64,000 nt of DNA, taken from positions 124,001 through 188,000 of the forward strand of contig NW_027556444.1 in assembly GCF_964204865.1 (NCBI RefSeq). Direction: 5' to 3'. The translations under genes and the position numbers were made by a program. Below the pieces are notes generated by a model. That model saw only the letters and a list, made by a program, of their open reading frames with translations, searched no databases and was not told the origin of the DNA. This document shows positions 1-11,797 of the stretch, piece after piece (within the stretch, counting starts at the first letter, position 1; every line of letters starts with the position of its first letter). The stretch comes from Styela clava. Its lineage: Eukaryota > Chordata > Ascidiacea > Stolidobranchia > Styelidae.

Positions 1-402
1 TATCACATTCCGCACAATTTTTTAAAGCTGTTTCAATACAGCTTGCTGCTGCAGATAACTCACTACACTAGCTAGAGATTGGATATATTTTCAAAGCGAA
101 AGAGAAGAGATCAAAAATAGTCCTAACTGATGCACACAAGATCATGATATTTATTGGCTGTTTTATTTTTCTTGAGCACAAATCCATGGTGAAATTCTTA
201 TGAATGCATTTTCAAGGGATACAATCAAATTGATTATGTTGAAACTGTATGTCGATAAACCGAATAAACCTCAACAAGAAAGCAAGTTGTATAACGTTGA
301 AGATTTGCCTAAAATCAATCATTATGAAGCAGAGGCAGAACTGTCCGTTTCAAAACTTTGATGACTCAATGACTAAATTCAATGGAAGGTATACTTTTAA
401 GC
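1..402 (+). pseudogene. piggyBac-like transposase relic, unit U0, first part
   Basis: The window opens inside a worn copy of the transposase seen more fully at 12,729 and 25,930. The first 120 bases match those places almost base for base, and the stretch from about 200 matches the part encoding FSRDTIKLIMLKLY in the other units. It ends just after the position equivalent to the first catalytic Asp region (FDDSMTKFNGR-like). The frame is broken by a small deletion near 307, where bases encoding LLSC in the other units are lost, and then by foreign DNA at 403. Family placement is by comparison with the better copies. Confidence 0.65.
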
Positions 403-1457
403 CATAGGTTCTCAAAGTGCTCCGTACGGAGCCCCAGGGCTTCGCGAGAGAAACCTAGGGGCTCCGCGAGATGTTCAATCAAAATAAGGACTTGGTTATT
501 CTGTAACTGTTAATAAGGAAAAACACCAATAATAAAATTTGACGACAGTGGAGTCGAAATATGGCAACGAGTGGGTAATTCAAATTTGACATTATCTAGA
601 AGCAGAAGCGCAGTCAGGATTTTTTAAGAGAGGAGAGGGTTCAAAATTAAAATTGGAAATTCCCGGGCAACATTATTCGCGATTAGGCCACTTGTTTAAA
701 ATGAACTTTTTCAGTGGATAAGTCAGAAGTAAAATCGGACCCAAAATTTCCAGCAACCAGGCCCGTGGGTATCAAGCCCGACTGGATTTGCAGGCCCGAG
801 ACCGAAGCAAACCCGAAATTTCCATATCTTATTTAGGAGTTCTTTGAATTATCATTGCAAGAGTTTAGTACAGCATGTGTCGTGTTGATAAGACAATTTC
901 TGTTTTTTTTGCAGACCGTGGCCAAAACACGGCCGAAACGTCTCATTTAAACAAAAATGAGCGATAGAGAAGCCCCACCCGGACGTAATGATTGACATTT
1001 CAAGCCCGACCTAAAATAACTCAAAATAAGTGCTAAACTGCCAACTATAAATAGATTGGAATCGTGTTTTTGCTATCTTGGGATTCATCAAATTTGAGTT
1101 GTTCTCACATTTCAATGAATACAATTCACAATTGCGGAATCCTTGACCGATGCGCGCATGTTCAAATGCCTTGTTTATTGGTTCACTGTGTTCAATTGAA
1201 TCTGCGGATGAGTGACTTACGACAATATAAAATCATTATCACCCACAATTACCACGCCAATCCGCGGACCTCAATAGAGAAACAATAAAGTCAAGTAAAC
1301 GAAAAAAGGAAGCATGAAAATTTATTGTTTTCAATACCAAATTAATTGACGTAATCTTTTTGTATATCGTCACATATCGAAAAAAGTCGCATTTTGCTCC
1401 GTCGGTAGTTTCAGAATGGATAAAAAGGTACATCGAGCGATCAATTATTGTAGTGAT
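403..1457. mobile_element. hAT-like terminal sequence plus unassigned insert in U0
   Basis: The transposase relic is interrupted at 403 by a sequence starting close to a hAT terminus (AGGTTCTCAAAGTGCTCCG) followed by GC-rich repeats of GGGGCTCCGCGAG type, unlike the AT-rich surroundings. The relic resumes at about 1,458, and the bases there repeat some of those before the break, so this is not a clean single insertion. No transposase was recognised in the insert and no matching right end was found. The inner part (650-1,020) carries several GCCCGA-type motifs of unknown meaning. Confidence 0.45.
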
Positions 1458-2060
1458 TTCAGTAAATTTAAGAAAAAAGAATTTTTTCAAGCAATCAATA
1501 TATTTTCTTGAAGCCTGCAAAACGTTGGATAAAGAAAGCTTTGGATGCGAGGCCGAAACAATCGATTAGTTGAGAATGTTGTTAAAGCCTTCACTGTCTC
1601 CTATACCAGGCGGTGAAGATTTTGCCGTGGCATTTGACAGATTTTTTACTTGAGAACATCTATCAAAACCCGAATAAATCTTTTCAAAGAAAAACTTGGC
1701 CGTGGTGATTCCGAATTTAGCTGCAATTTGGGATGAAACGATAGCAGTTAGATTGATGGATACAAACGTGGAGTGTCGTTGATAGAGCGAGCCAGATGAC
1801 TGGTGTGTATGAACTAGATAAAAGTCTCCACCAAATGGTGAAAAAAAAGTTCTTTATCGTATGCTGGCATTTTTGGCTGACAATCAACAGTGAGCAATTT
1901 AGAAAAAATTGCACAGGAATTATATATAGCCATACCTATTTTGGAACTATCAATTTAACGAGAGGAGAACGGTTCATCTGCGAGGTGTTGGGGGTACATG
2001 GAGACCATCCAAACGCGCTGTCGTGATGCACAATCTTTTAGCACACCTTCCGTGACAAGT
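1458..2060 (+). pseudogene. piggyBac-like transposase relic, unit U0, second part
   Basis: This matches the middle and C-terminal transposase parts of unit U1 (4,866-5,080 and 5,950-6,240). A peptide reading ACKTLDKESFGCEAE occurs in both. It is followed by a stop, a stretch equivalent to PGGEDFAVAFDRFF (the place of the second catalytic Asp in piggyBac DDE transposases), and a worn form of the ELD-KS segment. Several stops and frameshifts are present. U0 and U1 share a deletion relative to B1/B2: the GMKLERDETLSGY segment is missing. They therefore form their own subgroup. Confidence 0.65.
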
Positions 2061-2115
2061 TAGTACCAGAAGATGATGTACCAATTGCGGAAAAAAAAAA
2101 AAAAAACTAAAAAAA

Positions 2116-2312
2116 GCGGAACTTCGCTTTGTGTGTTATATGTAGACTTATCTCGGGCATTTTGTCCATTGGTATATATTTGTACCAGATCCTTTCACTT
2201 CCAACTTTCTAATCGCACACATGTGTACAGTGTCGTGTCGACTTACTCCCCAAGACCCATTTTTTTCATACTTCGCATGTGACGGTAATAAAGTTGAGCT
2301 TCTTGGACACTG
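2116..2312 (+). repeat. unit tail shared with 6,264-6,460
   Basis: About 195 bases following an A-rich run match 6,264-6,460 closely (GCGGAACTT...GACACTGA). The A-rich run before it differs in length between copies. In both places this follows the transposase relic, so it is part of the U0/U1 subgroup unit. No coding sense was recognised. Confidence 0.7.
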
Positions 2313-2476
2313 AAAATATGTTTTATAAATGCTATTATTTTCACCTATCCCAACTTTTCTATACTTTATCGCTTTGTTTCATTAGATTTCGCTATCACGT
2401 GATCAATTACCACGACTTTAGCGTCATACAGTTATCAAGAGTTATGAATACGTTTTTAGATATAAATATGGATGTA
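2313..2476 (+). repeat. scrambled head fragments of the array unit
   Basis: From 2,313 the sequence matches the unit head at 12,050-12,140 (ATGTTTTATAAATGCTATTA, then the TCACGTGATC motif). Around 2,455 it matches an earlier position of the head (GATATAAATATGGATGTAT, equivalent to 11,905). The order is therefore reversed relative to a normal unit, pointing to an unequal recombination or a deletion between two units. Confidence 0.6.
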
Positions 2477-3240
2477 TGGGAAAGTGGGGAAGGTTGAGAC
2501 ACTTTTTTCCTTTGCATATTTTGAGTCCTATATTCTGCACATTCATTTCACTTTGCGGGGCGAATGCAGAGAGAGGGGTAAATGTAGTATTTATTCATCG
2601 ACTAAGAAAGATTCAAAACAAACAAAAAACGATAGGGTAATTTTTGAAATTTTACTTGATTTTAAAAATTACCCTAATTCCGGATAAAGTCAAATCATAA
2701 TTTATTTTTCGAATATGTATCTGAAATATATTTTTGATTTTATCGGGCCATGGGCCGAAAGATACCCTAATATAAAACAAAACATAACGCATCCCTAGGC
2801 GTCTTGAGCACTTAATAGATTAATGCCCAGTGGAGCATGTCCCACTGAACCCCGGTTCATTGTTCCCCATAGAAATCAAATATTTTCAGACAGTCCCAAG
2901 TCGAGATTAGGAAGGCACATTAACACGCCAACGTTATGAATATTTTAGTGGACTAAAGTTGAAAAATATCGGACAGTGGTTTGTCATGTTGGAAAGGTCA
3001 AAGTAGAAAAACAAAAAAATTTGAAATGGTAAAATTTCAGTTTCAACCCCCCAAAACCAATTTCATCACATACATAACTTGCGTCGTTCTACATGGCCGT
3101 TGTCCGTTTGCGGAGACGTTATAACACACCAAGAGGCGAAACCAAACATCGAACCGCAGACCTGATTCCGGATATAGTACGAGTGTGAGAGCTGATTTTC
3201 TATTGTGCCCCATGTCCCAGCGTGGCCCACCTTACCCTAA
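2477..3240. mobile_element. insertion with imperfect inverted ends (GGGAAAGTGGGG / CCACCTTACCCTAAT)
   Basis: Head sequence of the array unit stops at about 2,477 and continues at about 3,241-3,256 (CCCGAAATTAATGTGAAA, equivalent to 11,946). The intervening 760 bases start GGGAAAGTGGGGAAGGTTGA and end GTGGCCCACCTTACCCTAAT; the right end read backwards is ATTAGGGTAAGGTGGGCCAC, so the ends are loosely inverted. No transposase was recognised and no target-site duplication was certain. It is a nonautonomous DNA element by structure; the superfamily is open. Confidence 0.5.
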
Positions 3241-5091
3241 TCTCTTTTTCATACCCGAAATTAATGTGAAATTCTCATCTATGGTGCGATCGAAAAGTAT
3301 TCGATTTTGTCTTCAACTCCGAACGAGTTTTGCTTATTTCGACTTCCTCATTCATTCCTCAGTTTTACCTATCCCGTTCGTATCTAAACTTTTTCGCTTT
3401 GCTTAATAAGGTTTCACGTCTATCATTACCACGCCTTTAGCATCACTTTCCATGGGATGTACGGTGGAGAGGCAAAAACAGATAAAAACCTTGCTCGTGA
3501 TTTGAAGGCTGTATTACAGTTACACTGGCAGCATTAAGTGTTTTGGAAGCTAGATTACAGTTGCATTAGATAACATTGGAATGTGTTATAAAAGCTCTGT
3601 CAGTGTAACTAGTGCATATGTGTACCAACAGACTTCACATAGTGGGATTGGTGGCAACTAATTGTACCAATAGGCCTCTACACGAAATCATCGCATTTGT
3701 GACACATTTTATTTTATGTTATAGTGCACATGAACTTATTGAATCAATATCAGACCTATATGATGTTTCCCTTCCTGCTCAGAGCATGAGCTAGAACCGA
3801 AACATTCTGCTTGAGAGGATTCTGAATTGTCCTCCAATATTCAACAAACAAAGACAATGATGCAGATAGCAACATTTATAGTAGTGTTTCAGATCTTACT
3901 ACAAATGCAGTTATTCCTGTAATATGGACGAATGTGGCACCTGGGTTTCAGCCACAAATGAACATCAGCCAAGACAGATTTTGCACGATTCATCCAGATA
4001 TCACATTCGGTACAATTTTTTAAACCTGATTTTATATAGCTTGCTGCTGCAGATAGCTTTCTACGCTAGCAAGAGATTGGATACATTTTCAACGCGAATG
4101 AGAAAACACAAATAGTCCCAACTGATGCACACGAGATCAAAAAACTTATTGGCTGTTTCCTCATTATGAGCTATATCTGCTTTCCGTCTATAAAACATTA
4201 CTGGTCTAAGAACCATCTTCTTCTTTAAAAAAAGATAAGCCCACCAACCAAACAAGAAGGGTCATGATTTGTAGACGATGTATAAAACACAGGAATTTGT
4301 CAGACAAACAAATATGGGCATATATCTTAAACAAAAGCGTTGCACCTAAAAGCACCAACTAAGGAAACCTCTCTCCAAAAGAAAAGCAAGCAGTTTAATA
4401 TATAATGATTCTGCTGCTCATGGGAAGCAGATATCTGACAAAGAAAACACAATCAAAAGAAAAATACCAAGCATCCTACTTTGAACCAATTTTAGACGTA
4501 AGTATTTTCAATGAGAAGTCATAAAATTTACCACTTAAGTGTGTTTCATTCTAATATAAAGCTCCGCCCTTGGTAATTACAAATAAAGTTTGTGCATTAA
4601 TTTTCACTCAACACCTATTCATACCTTTCGCTTCAAATAAGGTCAAAGAGCAAGCTTCTACTGATATTTAAGGATGTGTAAGGAACTACATCAATGTGGA
4701 AACTCTTTATGAAAGATGGTTCAAATCTATGTATGTATGTCGCTAAACCAGATGAACCTCAACAAGCAAGCAAGTTGTATCAGTTGAAAATTTGCTCTCA
4801 TACCTGAAATCAATCTTTACGAGGTTGAGGCAGAACTGTCCATTCCAAAGAATTGATGAATCAATCACTAAATTTAGGAAAAAGTATTTTTCCAAGCAAT
4901 CACTATCTTTCCTTGAAGCCTGTAAAACGTTGGATAAAGAAAGCTTTGGATGCGAGGCCGAAACAAACGATTAGGTGAGAAGGTTGTTAAAGACTTCACT
5001 GTCTACTATACCAGGCGGTGAAGATTAGCCGTGGTGATTTCGAATTTAGCTGCAATTTGAATGGAAAGTTACCAGTTAGATTGATGGAAAG
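3241..5091 (+). pseudogene. piggyBac-like unit U1: head and transposase relic
   Basis: The unit head runs from about 3,250 (compare 11,940 onward). The untranslated or N-terminal region follows at 3,450-3,900 and the transposase N-terminal region at 3,900-4,200. At about 4,200-4,690 there is sequence not seen in other units. At 4,740-4,980 the part encoding LLSYLKSIFTRLRQNCPFQ..DESITKF resumes, ending in ACKTLDKESFGCEAET and a stop. This DESITKF block is the position of the first catalytic Asp in piggyBac DDE transposases. The relic is cut at 5,092 by a hAT element and continues at 5,950. Many stops; not functional. Confidence 0.65.
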
Positions 5092-5949
5092 CAGTGGTCT
5101 TCAAACTTTTTGAGACACGACCCCATCTACAATATTATTACGTGTGATAAGCACTCGCGACCCCAAGTTATATATATATGTTCACCTACAGACACGAAAA
5201 AAATATTTATTAAATTAGGAAATTTATTAAAAGAACCCAACAACAACCATATTTAATCAGTGTGAAGAATGCGACTGCTTCCTTCCAACGAGATCTTGCA
5301 TTCGTGGCTTAATGTTGCTTAAGCTCAAACGCAAATCGTGTTCTACGTTTAATCGATTTCGGTGCTTTGAATTTAGCAGACTCATAGCACTAAAAGTAAA
5401 GCTTTCAAAAAGATTGATCATACGATATTTTTCTTTCATGTTTTTCAGCCATTTAATAAATTGTAATTATCAATATGACGGTAGCCTGGAAAATGAGGTT
5501 TTGCAGTAAAAGCAACGGCCACTGTACAGTACATTTAACGACACAATAACGATTTACTTTAAAATATAAATTACTGTCGTTACGCAATAGCCTTAGTACA
5601 AAAGAAGTCACTCCAATTCGAAATATCGAAACTTGCTAGCCTATTGAGCGTTATTCAACTTAACAGTGCAGACAGCACACTGTTGTATATTTGGGTCATA
5701 GAACACTGTTTTTCAAACGAACTAAATTTGTGATTATGATGTCATAATTGATTGATCGTAATTGCTCTTGATATTACCTGTCTGCGTGCTTGTTATTCAT
5801 TTTTATGTTTGAAATATCTAGCGTTAAGCCGAGAAGTCACACACATAATAAAAATAATAAAAGAAAAGACAACGATGGGCACGCGGCGACCCCAGAAATA
5901 TTTAAGGCGACCCCATGTGGGGTCGCGACCCACACTTTGGTGATCACTG
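5092..5949 (-). mobile_element. internally deleted hAT element in unit U1
   Basis: It starts CAGTGGTCTTCAAACTTTTT and ends TTGGTGATCACTG, inverted ends of hAT type, with GACCCC-rich subterminal repeats on both sides (ACGACCCCATC near the left end, GGGGTCGCGACCCAC near the right). It sits inside the U1 transposase relic: the relic reads into it at 5,091 and out of it at 5,950 (AACTAGATGAAAGTC). No clear 8-bp target-site duplication remains, and about 60 bases of the host relic seem to be missing at the site. On the minus strand it keeps the C-terminal end of a hAT transposase, so it derives from an autonomous element. Confidence 0.8.
5257..5385 (-). pseudogene. hAT transposase C-terminal dimerisation segment (remnant)
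   Basis: Forty-two codons on the minus strand read to a stop and contain NSKHRNRLNVEHDLRLSLS followed by NIKPRMQDLV. This closely follows the pattern at the very C terminus of animal hAT (ZBED/SCAND3-like) transposases, where a YRNRLxVExDLRxALS...IKPRI block closes the hATC dimerisation domain. The rest of the transposase is gone. It lies inside the hAT element at 5,092-5,949, in the sense expected for a coding strand running toward the element's left end. Confidence 0.75.
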
Positions 5950-6263
5950 AACTAGATGAAAGTCTCCACCAAATGGTGAAAAAAAGTTCTTTATCGTATG
6001 CTGGCATTTTTGGCTGTCAATAGTGGGCAAATTAGAAAAAATTGCACAGGCATTATATAAAGCCATACCTATTTCTTTGTACCTATAAGAAGCGCTAATT
6101 CAACTAGAAGAGAACGGGTCTACTGCGAAGTGTTGGGGGTACATGGACACCATCCAAACGCGCTTTCGTGATGCACAATCTTTTAATACACCTTCCGTGA
6201 CAAGTTAGTACCAGAAGATGATGAACCAATTGCAGAAAAAAAAATAAAAAAAAAATAAAAAAA
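5950..6263 (+). pseudogene. piggyBac-like transposase relic of U1, C-terminal part
   Basis: It resumes after the hAT element with the segment equivalent to ELDPKSTKWWKKFLYRILAF in B units, here worn to ELDESLHQMVKK. A part equivalent to the helical C terminus and an A-rich run follow. Stops and frameshifts are present. The same worn form occurs in U0 at 1,810-2,060, supporting a common ancestor of U0 and U1. Confidence 0.6.
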
Positions 6264-6460
6264 GCGGAACTTTGCTTTGTGTGTTATATGTAGACTTATC
6301 TCAGGCATTTTGTCCATTGGTATATATTTGTACCAGATTCTTTCACTTCAACTTTCTAATTGCATACATGCGTACAAAGTCGACTTACTACCCAAGACCA
6401 ATTTTTTTCACAAACTTCGCATGTGACAGTAATAAAATTGAGCTTCTTGGACACTGATAA
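6264..6460 (+). repeat. unit tail shared with 2,116-2,312
   Basis: A close copy of 2,116-2,312, ending at the same GACACTGA motif. After it, U0 continues into head fragments, whereas here unrelated sequence follows, so the two copies mark a shared breakpoint. Confidence 0.65.
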
Positions 6461-7476
6461 TAGCTATTGTTTTGATATATACCCTTTTTTTCCACTGTAT
6501 ACAATCGACTTTTTGTACCATTTTATAATATGTAATGACCAGTTAACCAAACGTACAAGGAACACGTCCAATATCTCTTTAAAAAGCTTATTTTCGCGTC
6601 TTCCTACTAAAATGCGCCCAAATGACGTAGGCGCAAACAGTTCGACCCTGCGCCGGTAAGAAGAGAGAAATTTCAAAAAAATTTGAGAGAACATTTCACA
6701 CTCTTATCGCTTCGATGAACACGTGTTACAAAGAAACGAAATTCCAAGCGCTCTTCTGAAAGAGCGTTACGTCACCTTTGCAGAAAAACCAGACTCAGCT
6801 TCGCAAGCGAATCGAAACGCGAAATAATCAATGATATGTGAGAGCATGTCCACGATAGTTGTCTAGAATCTTTGTTTGTTTATTATGTGCGCGAAATTGT
6901 TTCCCGCTCGTTCAAATGACCTATTTTTGAAGTAATGACAAATACTTTCGTGTATCTCTAAGCTTAGAAATACCTACAAAAATAAAATTCACTTAGTAGT
7001 AAAATAAAAAATTTACAAAAAATGTTGACAGATCAAGCACGGATCATAGTTGGATGCTCAAAATGATTTAGTTAGTGCGGAATACTTCACAAAATATGAA
7101 CATAAACGTAAAATAGTCCGAAAATAACTATTATGACCAAGGATGGTGATACGAATATATTCGTCATACGAAACAAAAGAGTTAATAATAAAATGAAATT
7201 AGTCTCTACTTTTGTGAAGTTTTTATAGTTCATTATGTATCCGCAGATTAGGCTACAACAATAAGAAATAATGAATCGATGCAACAAATACAAAATATTT
7301 TCTTCCCCTGAACAAAACATTTTTCAGGATTTATTTGAGTATTGAAATGATTGTTGTGATATATAAGAGTACTGTAACGTTTTCCGACTGTTTTTTCCTA
7401 GAATTTTTCGAAATTGTGCGATTTTCTAGGTTGGAAAACTTCTTACGTCCGTCTTTGTACGATGCTTATCCGTAAT
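6461..7476. other. unique stretch, no gene seen
   Basis: This kilobase does not match the other array units. A slightly GC-richer patch lies at 6,590-6,800 (ATGACGTAGGCGC, GCGCCGGTAAG). Several short frames exist on both strands but none has a recognisable motif. It separates the U1 relic from the 3' part of unit A1 and may be another inserted element. Confidence 0.4.
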
Positions 7477-8130
7477 TTCCAAGCATAACAACTACCTCTA
7501 AAAATAAAAAAATAATAACTCGTGTATGAGTAACTTCTGTGTTATTGAATATCCATTTGGCATTTGGAGCGAGGCTACCTAAACTTCACTTTGCTTCATT
7601 TACATTTGATCTTGTTTTGCAAATCAAAACTGTCAAGAGCTTTACCGTTTCGCCGTTTTTTGATTTGTTACTAAAAATCAACCTTCTGGAGACAAAATAT
7701 TCAAAGTCATACACCCCAGCAAATATCGACGAAAAGTAAAACAAACTCATTAATACCATTGCGGTGGAAGATTGCAAAAGTCAATCGAAAATAACTAAAT
7801 TGCTTAACTTAAACGAAGCATACAAATAATCGATGCATATTTTATGTCATGCGGCAGCTGCCGTCGCTTTTCTGAATAAGGGTAACGTTACCCGCTATTT
7901 TCTCAATAATAAAATAATAACATTTATATTCTACATTTTGATTCTCCATGACTATAGTGCAATACTGTTTAAACTATTTAAAAAACTCATCTTAGTGCTT
8001 CTCGTTATCATGAATCGTTTACGGAAATATCTGGGGTTGTCCCTGGCATGGGATGGGACAGCACACCGCTGTATTTCCCATGGGACACGAAGACCGTACG
8101 ATTTTCGGGGAAATTATGTAAAACATTTCG

Positions 8131-8544
8131 TTATGGAGTTGTGTCTATATATTTGAACATGGATCTTTTGTTAGTCATGAAGGGCAACATATATTCAGCA
8201 TCAACAATACTCCGTGAAAGGGTTAATGGACACATGCATATTAAGTGAATATAAAGCTGACAAAGTCCGTAAATTTTGTTGTTTTGCAAGTCTCTTCTTA
8301 CATTACTAGGGATCGGATGGGACAAATAATGTTTACCATAGACAGGTCTGGAAATATCGATGCCGTTGGATGACTTCATTGAACCTTCAAGAGGTGAATC
8401 TTTCGAAAGAATGCATGGAACTACTATTTTAAGATTAATAAAAACAATAAATATAACTTGGAACATTAAAACTGATGCTAAATACACTACAATATTGGTT
8501 TCCATCGTCCACCTTTTACAAACATGATAACTTGTAGGGTACAT
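8131..8544 (-). CDS. unrecognised 137-codon frame with an N-terminal membrane-anchor-like segment
   Basis: An open frame on the minus strand. Residues about 19-37 (LASVLMFQVIFIVFINLKI) form a hydrophobic stretch near the N terminus, as in a signal anchor. A polar region with ISRPVYGKHYLSHPIPSN follows. A second, downstream piece on the same strand (about 8,040-8,100) reads VFVSHGKYSGVLSHPMPG, resembling the first by its GKxxLSHPxP pattern. The A2 copy is open over only 63 codons (21,861-22,052) and has amino-acid changes. It could be a captured host exon encoding a type II membrane protein, or a chance frame. No family was recognised and no start context was decisive. Confidence 0.3.
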   Translation of the reverse strand: MYPTSYHVCKRWTMETNIVVYLASVLMFQVIFIVFINLKIVVPCILSKDSPLEGSMKSSNGIDISRPVYGKHYLSHPIPSNVRRDLQNNKIYGLCQLYIHLICMCPLTLSRSIVDAEYMLPFMTNKRSMFKYIDTTP

Positions 8545-10182
8545 GGAATTCTTAGTCCAGGAGCAGCAATACTTAATATTTAGTCCAAGCGAACTCTATA
8601 AACTCTCTTCGGACTGGCTTACATTTTGTCAGATATTTCACAAGCGCTTATTTTTATAGGTAATCCATACTTCTATATATCGAATATATAACACTTGCAA
8701 TTACGAAATCATTTCATTCATACATTTCCTTATTCAAAGATCGCTTACACAGAAATATAAAACACATCGCATAGCTACGTTGAATATTTTATCTTTGTCA
8801 TGTAAACCAATCCAATCCGGTTGACAATCTGGACGTAAACAAATAGAATATAACACTGAAATGTTGCGACAATTAATTAATGATTAGTACGCACGCAATT
8901 ACACGGGTTTTCTCATTCTAGTTGAATAAATTACATCAATGTAGTATTTGACCACTGATATTGATGCCTACATGCTATTCTGCAAGTTGTCATCGAACTC
9001 CACCTCGTTGGATGGAGCGTCGCGGTTGGAACAAGCGCGAGAGGAATATTTTGTGCAGAAAGTTGTAATGTTACTTGTGTGGAAATGCCAGTGCCGTGTT
9101 ACTACAATAATGTTGACGGCACACGAGCAGATATTTTCTTTTGCATAAGTTGGACAGAAGAGAAACTGATAGGGCACAAATTGCTACTTTAGAAGGATAA
9201 TACCGTCGTTCACGTAAACATTTAGCCGAAATCTCAAGGTTTTCTTACAACCCAAGATGTTCCCCGTTCATGAGCAGGAAGCTCACAGAGGTATGTCCAA
9301 GATCATGCAGGCATCTTATGTGAGTTATATGGCGCGACACACGGTTAAGCTATTTTATGAGTTGTCTATTAGTGTAAATTGTATTTTTGTTATTTTCAAT
9401 TGTTATACTTGCGTATTTTTGATAATAATAAGCTTACTTTCTAATTATATTACAGTATTGTTTCAAACAATATTTCAATAACCCTTTCATTGAGCCTCTG
9501 AAACAACTTCACGAAGTCTGTATATTATATGTTTAATTCACAGTAAATTATTAGGATCTTATTCGTCGTATTATTATTTTTAATCTTTAGTTTTCTTTGT
9601 TTTAATAACTGCGTAAACAATATCATAAATTAAAACAAATCACAACCATGCTTTCATATCCACGTGTCTTTAATACATGTACCGAAAACATGGGAATAAA
9701 CATATGGGATTGCGGGTCCTTGACTTAGCGTAACGTGAACACCCGATTTTGGGAGATAATTCCTATGGGATCCGTCCACACCCGATTTCTCATGGGTATT
9801 TGACTTCGCCAAAGCCGGCACCCACTACCCAGTAATTAATTGCACGTACCCTATTAATTTAAAATTACATTGGTTTTACTTCAAAGTTAACATTATATTT
9901 TTACAGGTTAGTTGTAAGTTGTGAGATAGCGGGCAATGCTAGCCGGTTTGAAAATCACTTCATTTAGATTTGAGTCTCTTCATAACGGAAGGAAGTACTC
10001 CAGAAACAGTGCTTAAGAAAACTCTCTTATATTTAGGAACTGATCAATGCTCACACGCTTTTACCTTTTAGGATTGGTAAATGCGAGAGACAACGCAACA
10101 CTAATTCATATTTAATAATTTTCCTGACATAGAAAATTGTGTTGCTGTTTAGGCTAAATAAATAGGTCTGAAAATAGTCTAA

Positions 10183-11797
10183 CAGTGGTTCTCAAACTTT
10201 TTGAGCCGCGCCCCCCTTTGAAAATTTTTACAAACTTCGCCGCCCCCCCCTCTTTTTGCCCCAACCCCCCTCTATTTGAAAAAATGCTTTTGTGATGGAA
10301 AAGTTGTTATATATTAAGATGGCGCTATAACTGAGTGTTGGTCTCATAGCGTCATTGCTCAGATTGTTTAGGCATAAAACGCTTCGGAGTACAACTTCGC
10401 CATTCACTGTCGTATGTATAAAGCCAAATAGTGGTTGGTCATCATAAATTCTCGTTTTTTTGCTCAATTTGCTATACTTGACAAAGTCAAACTGATTATT
10501 AGGTAAAACTAAACAAGCAATAAAGCTATCCTTTAATTTATTTTCTGCTTAAACGTTTACATAAGACACGCAAAATTTCAATCAATTGTTGTCGCTAAGG
10601 CGTTTGCAATTGCATCTCGTTTAAATCTCCATTGTTTACGTTAGCGTGGCGTGGTATTTAATTAAGCCCTAAAAATCTTGATTTCGGTGTTTATTCTTCC
10701 TAAATCCGAAATTTCCCTCGACATATTCTTGTGCCGCCAAGACAATTATAATTACTTTTTTGTTCTCGAATGGAACCATGACACCTCTGAGGAAAACGAG
10801 TTGGTTTTTATTATTTTCATCAGCGACGATATGCTAAAGATAGAATGAGGAAGTGAATCCGTAACTAAAAAAAATTTTATTGTAAAAGTGGCGTTATAAA
10901 ATACTAAAAATAAAACGGAAAACGCCATGAGTTTTGTTTTGGGGTGGACCGCGACAGATTAGAAACACTTTATTAGACATTGAAAATCTCATAAATTCCT
11001 TGTGCGTGCGCCACACCAGTAGTGTTCTAAAACTACAGACTTGATATAAATTTTACTCCGTGGGATCGCAGACTTAGGAATAACTGTAATGGTGATATCT
11101 TGAAATTAATCGAGTGGCCGAATTGCAACAGAGTGGAGTGAGAGATGCAGGGACAGCTCACATTGGTGAAATTGGCAAGAATACAAATCAAAACAAAATG
11201 TAATTTTTATGGTTGCGGATTACCGTGTTATTTTAGAGTACTGGTGCTTTTATTTTATCGACGCGATCGCAGATTTAATTTATCACGATTAAATGAATAA
11301 AGCAACCATTTTAAATAAGTATATATCAATCATGGATTGAATATTTTATTCAACAGAAAAACCATTACATATCCGTTGAAAAAGTCGGCTCTGTTAATGA
11401 TTGGCTTAATCTCGAGAACTGACTCAGAAGCCGTACCGCGGGGATATTGTTTCGATGAATATGTATTTTTCATTTACTAATATACTTTACATGTATTTTA
11501 GTTGTACTAAATTAAATATACTTTTTGGGATATTATACCAGATCTTTCTAATGACGACAACGAATTCACATGAGTGAAATATATATGAAAACTAAATACA
11601 ATCGGGCTATTGATCACACTTTGTTATTATGTCCGCGGATTGGCGTGGTATTTTAGAATGAATTGAAATAGAGAGACTTTTTGAATTATTGTAGTTATTA
11701 CGAAACAGAAAAATTTATTATAAAACGAAAAAGCCGGTATTTTTAACGAACGCGGAGACCGTTTCAGGAGCCGATGCATGTAAATTTACGATTCTAT
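10183..11797 (+). mobile_element. hAT-family element H1, copy in A1 (right end lost)
   Basis: It begins CAGTGGTTCTCAAACTTTTT followed by GAGCCGCGCCCCCC, a typical hAT terminus with C-rich subterminal sequence. The body matches 42,480-42,835 in reverse, 41,950-42,470 and 48,884-49,700 in the same sense, and (more loosely) 56,400-57,640. The right end, seen complete at 49,701, is missing: the element stops at about 11,797, just before the next unit head. A frame of 79 codons at 10,228-10,467 on the minus strand has no recognised motif. The same insertion is in A2, so it predates the A duplication. Confidence 0.75.
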
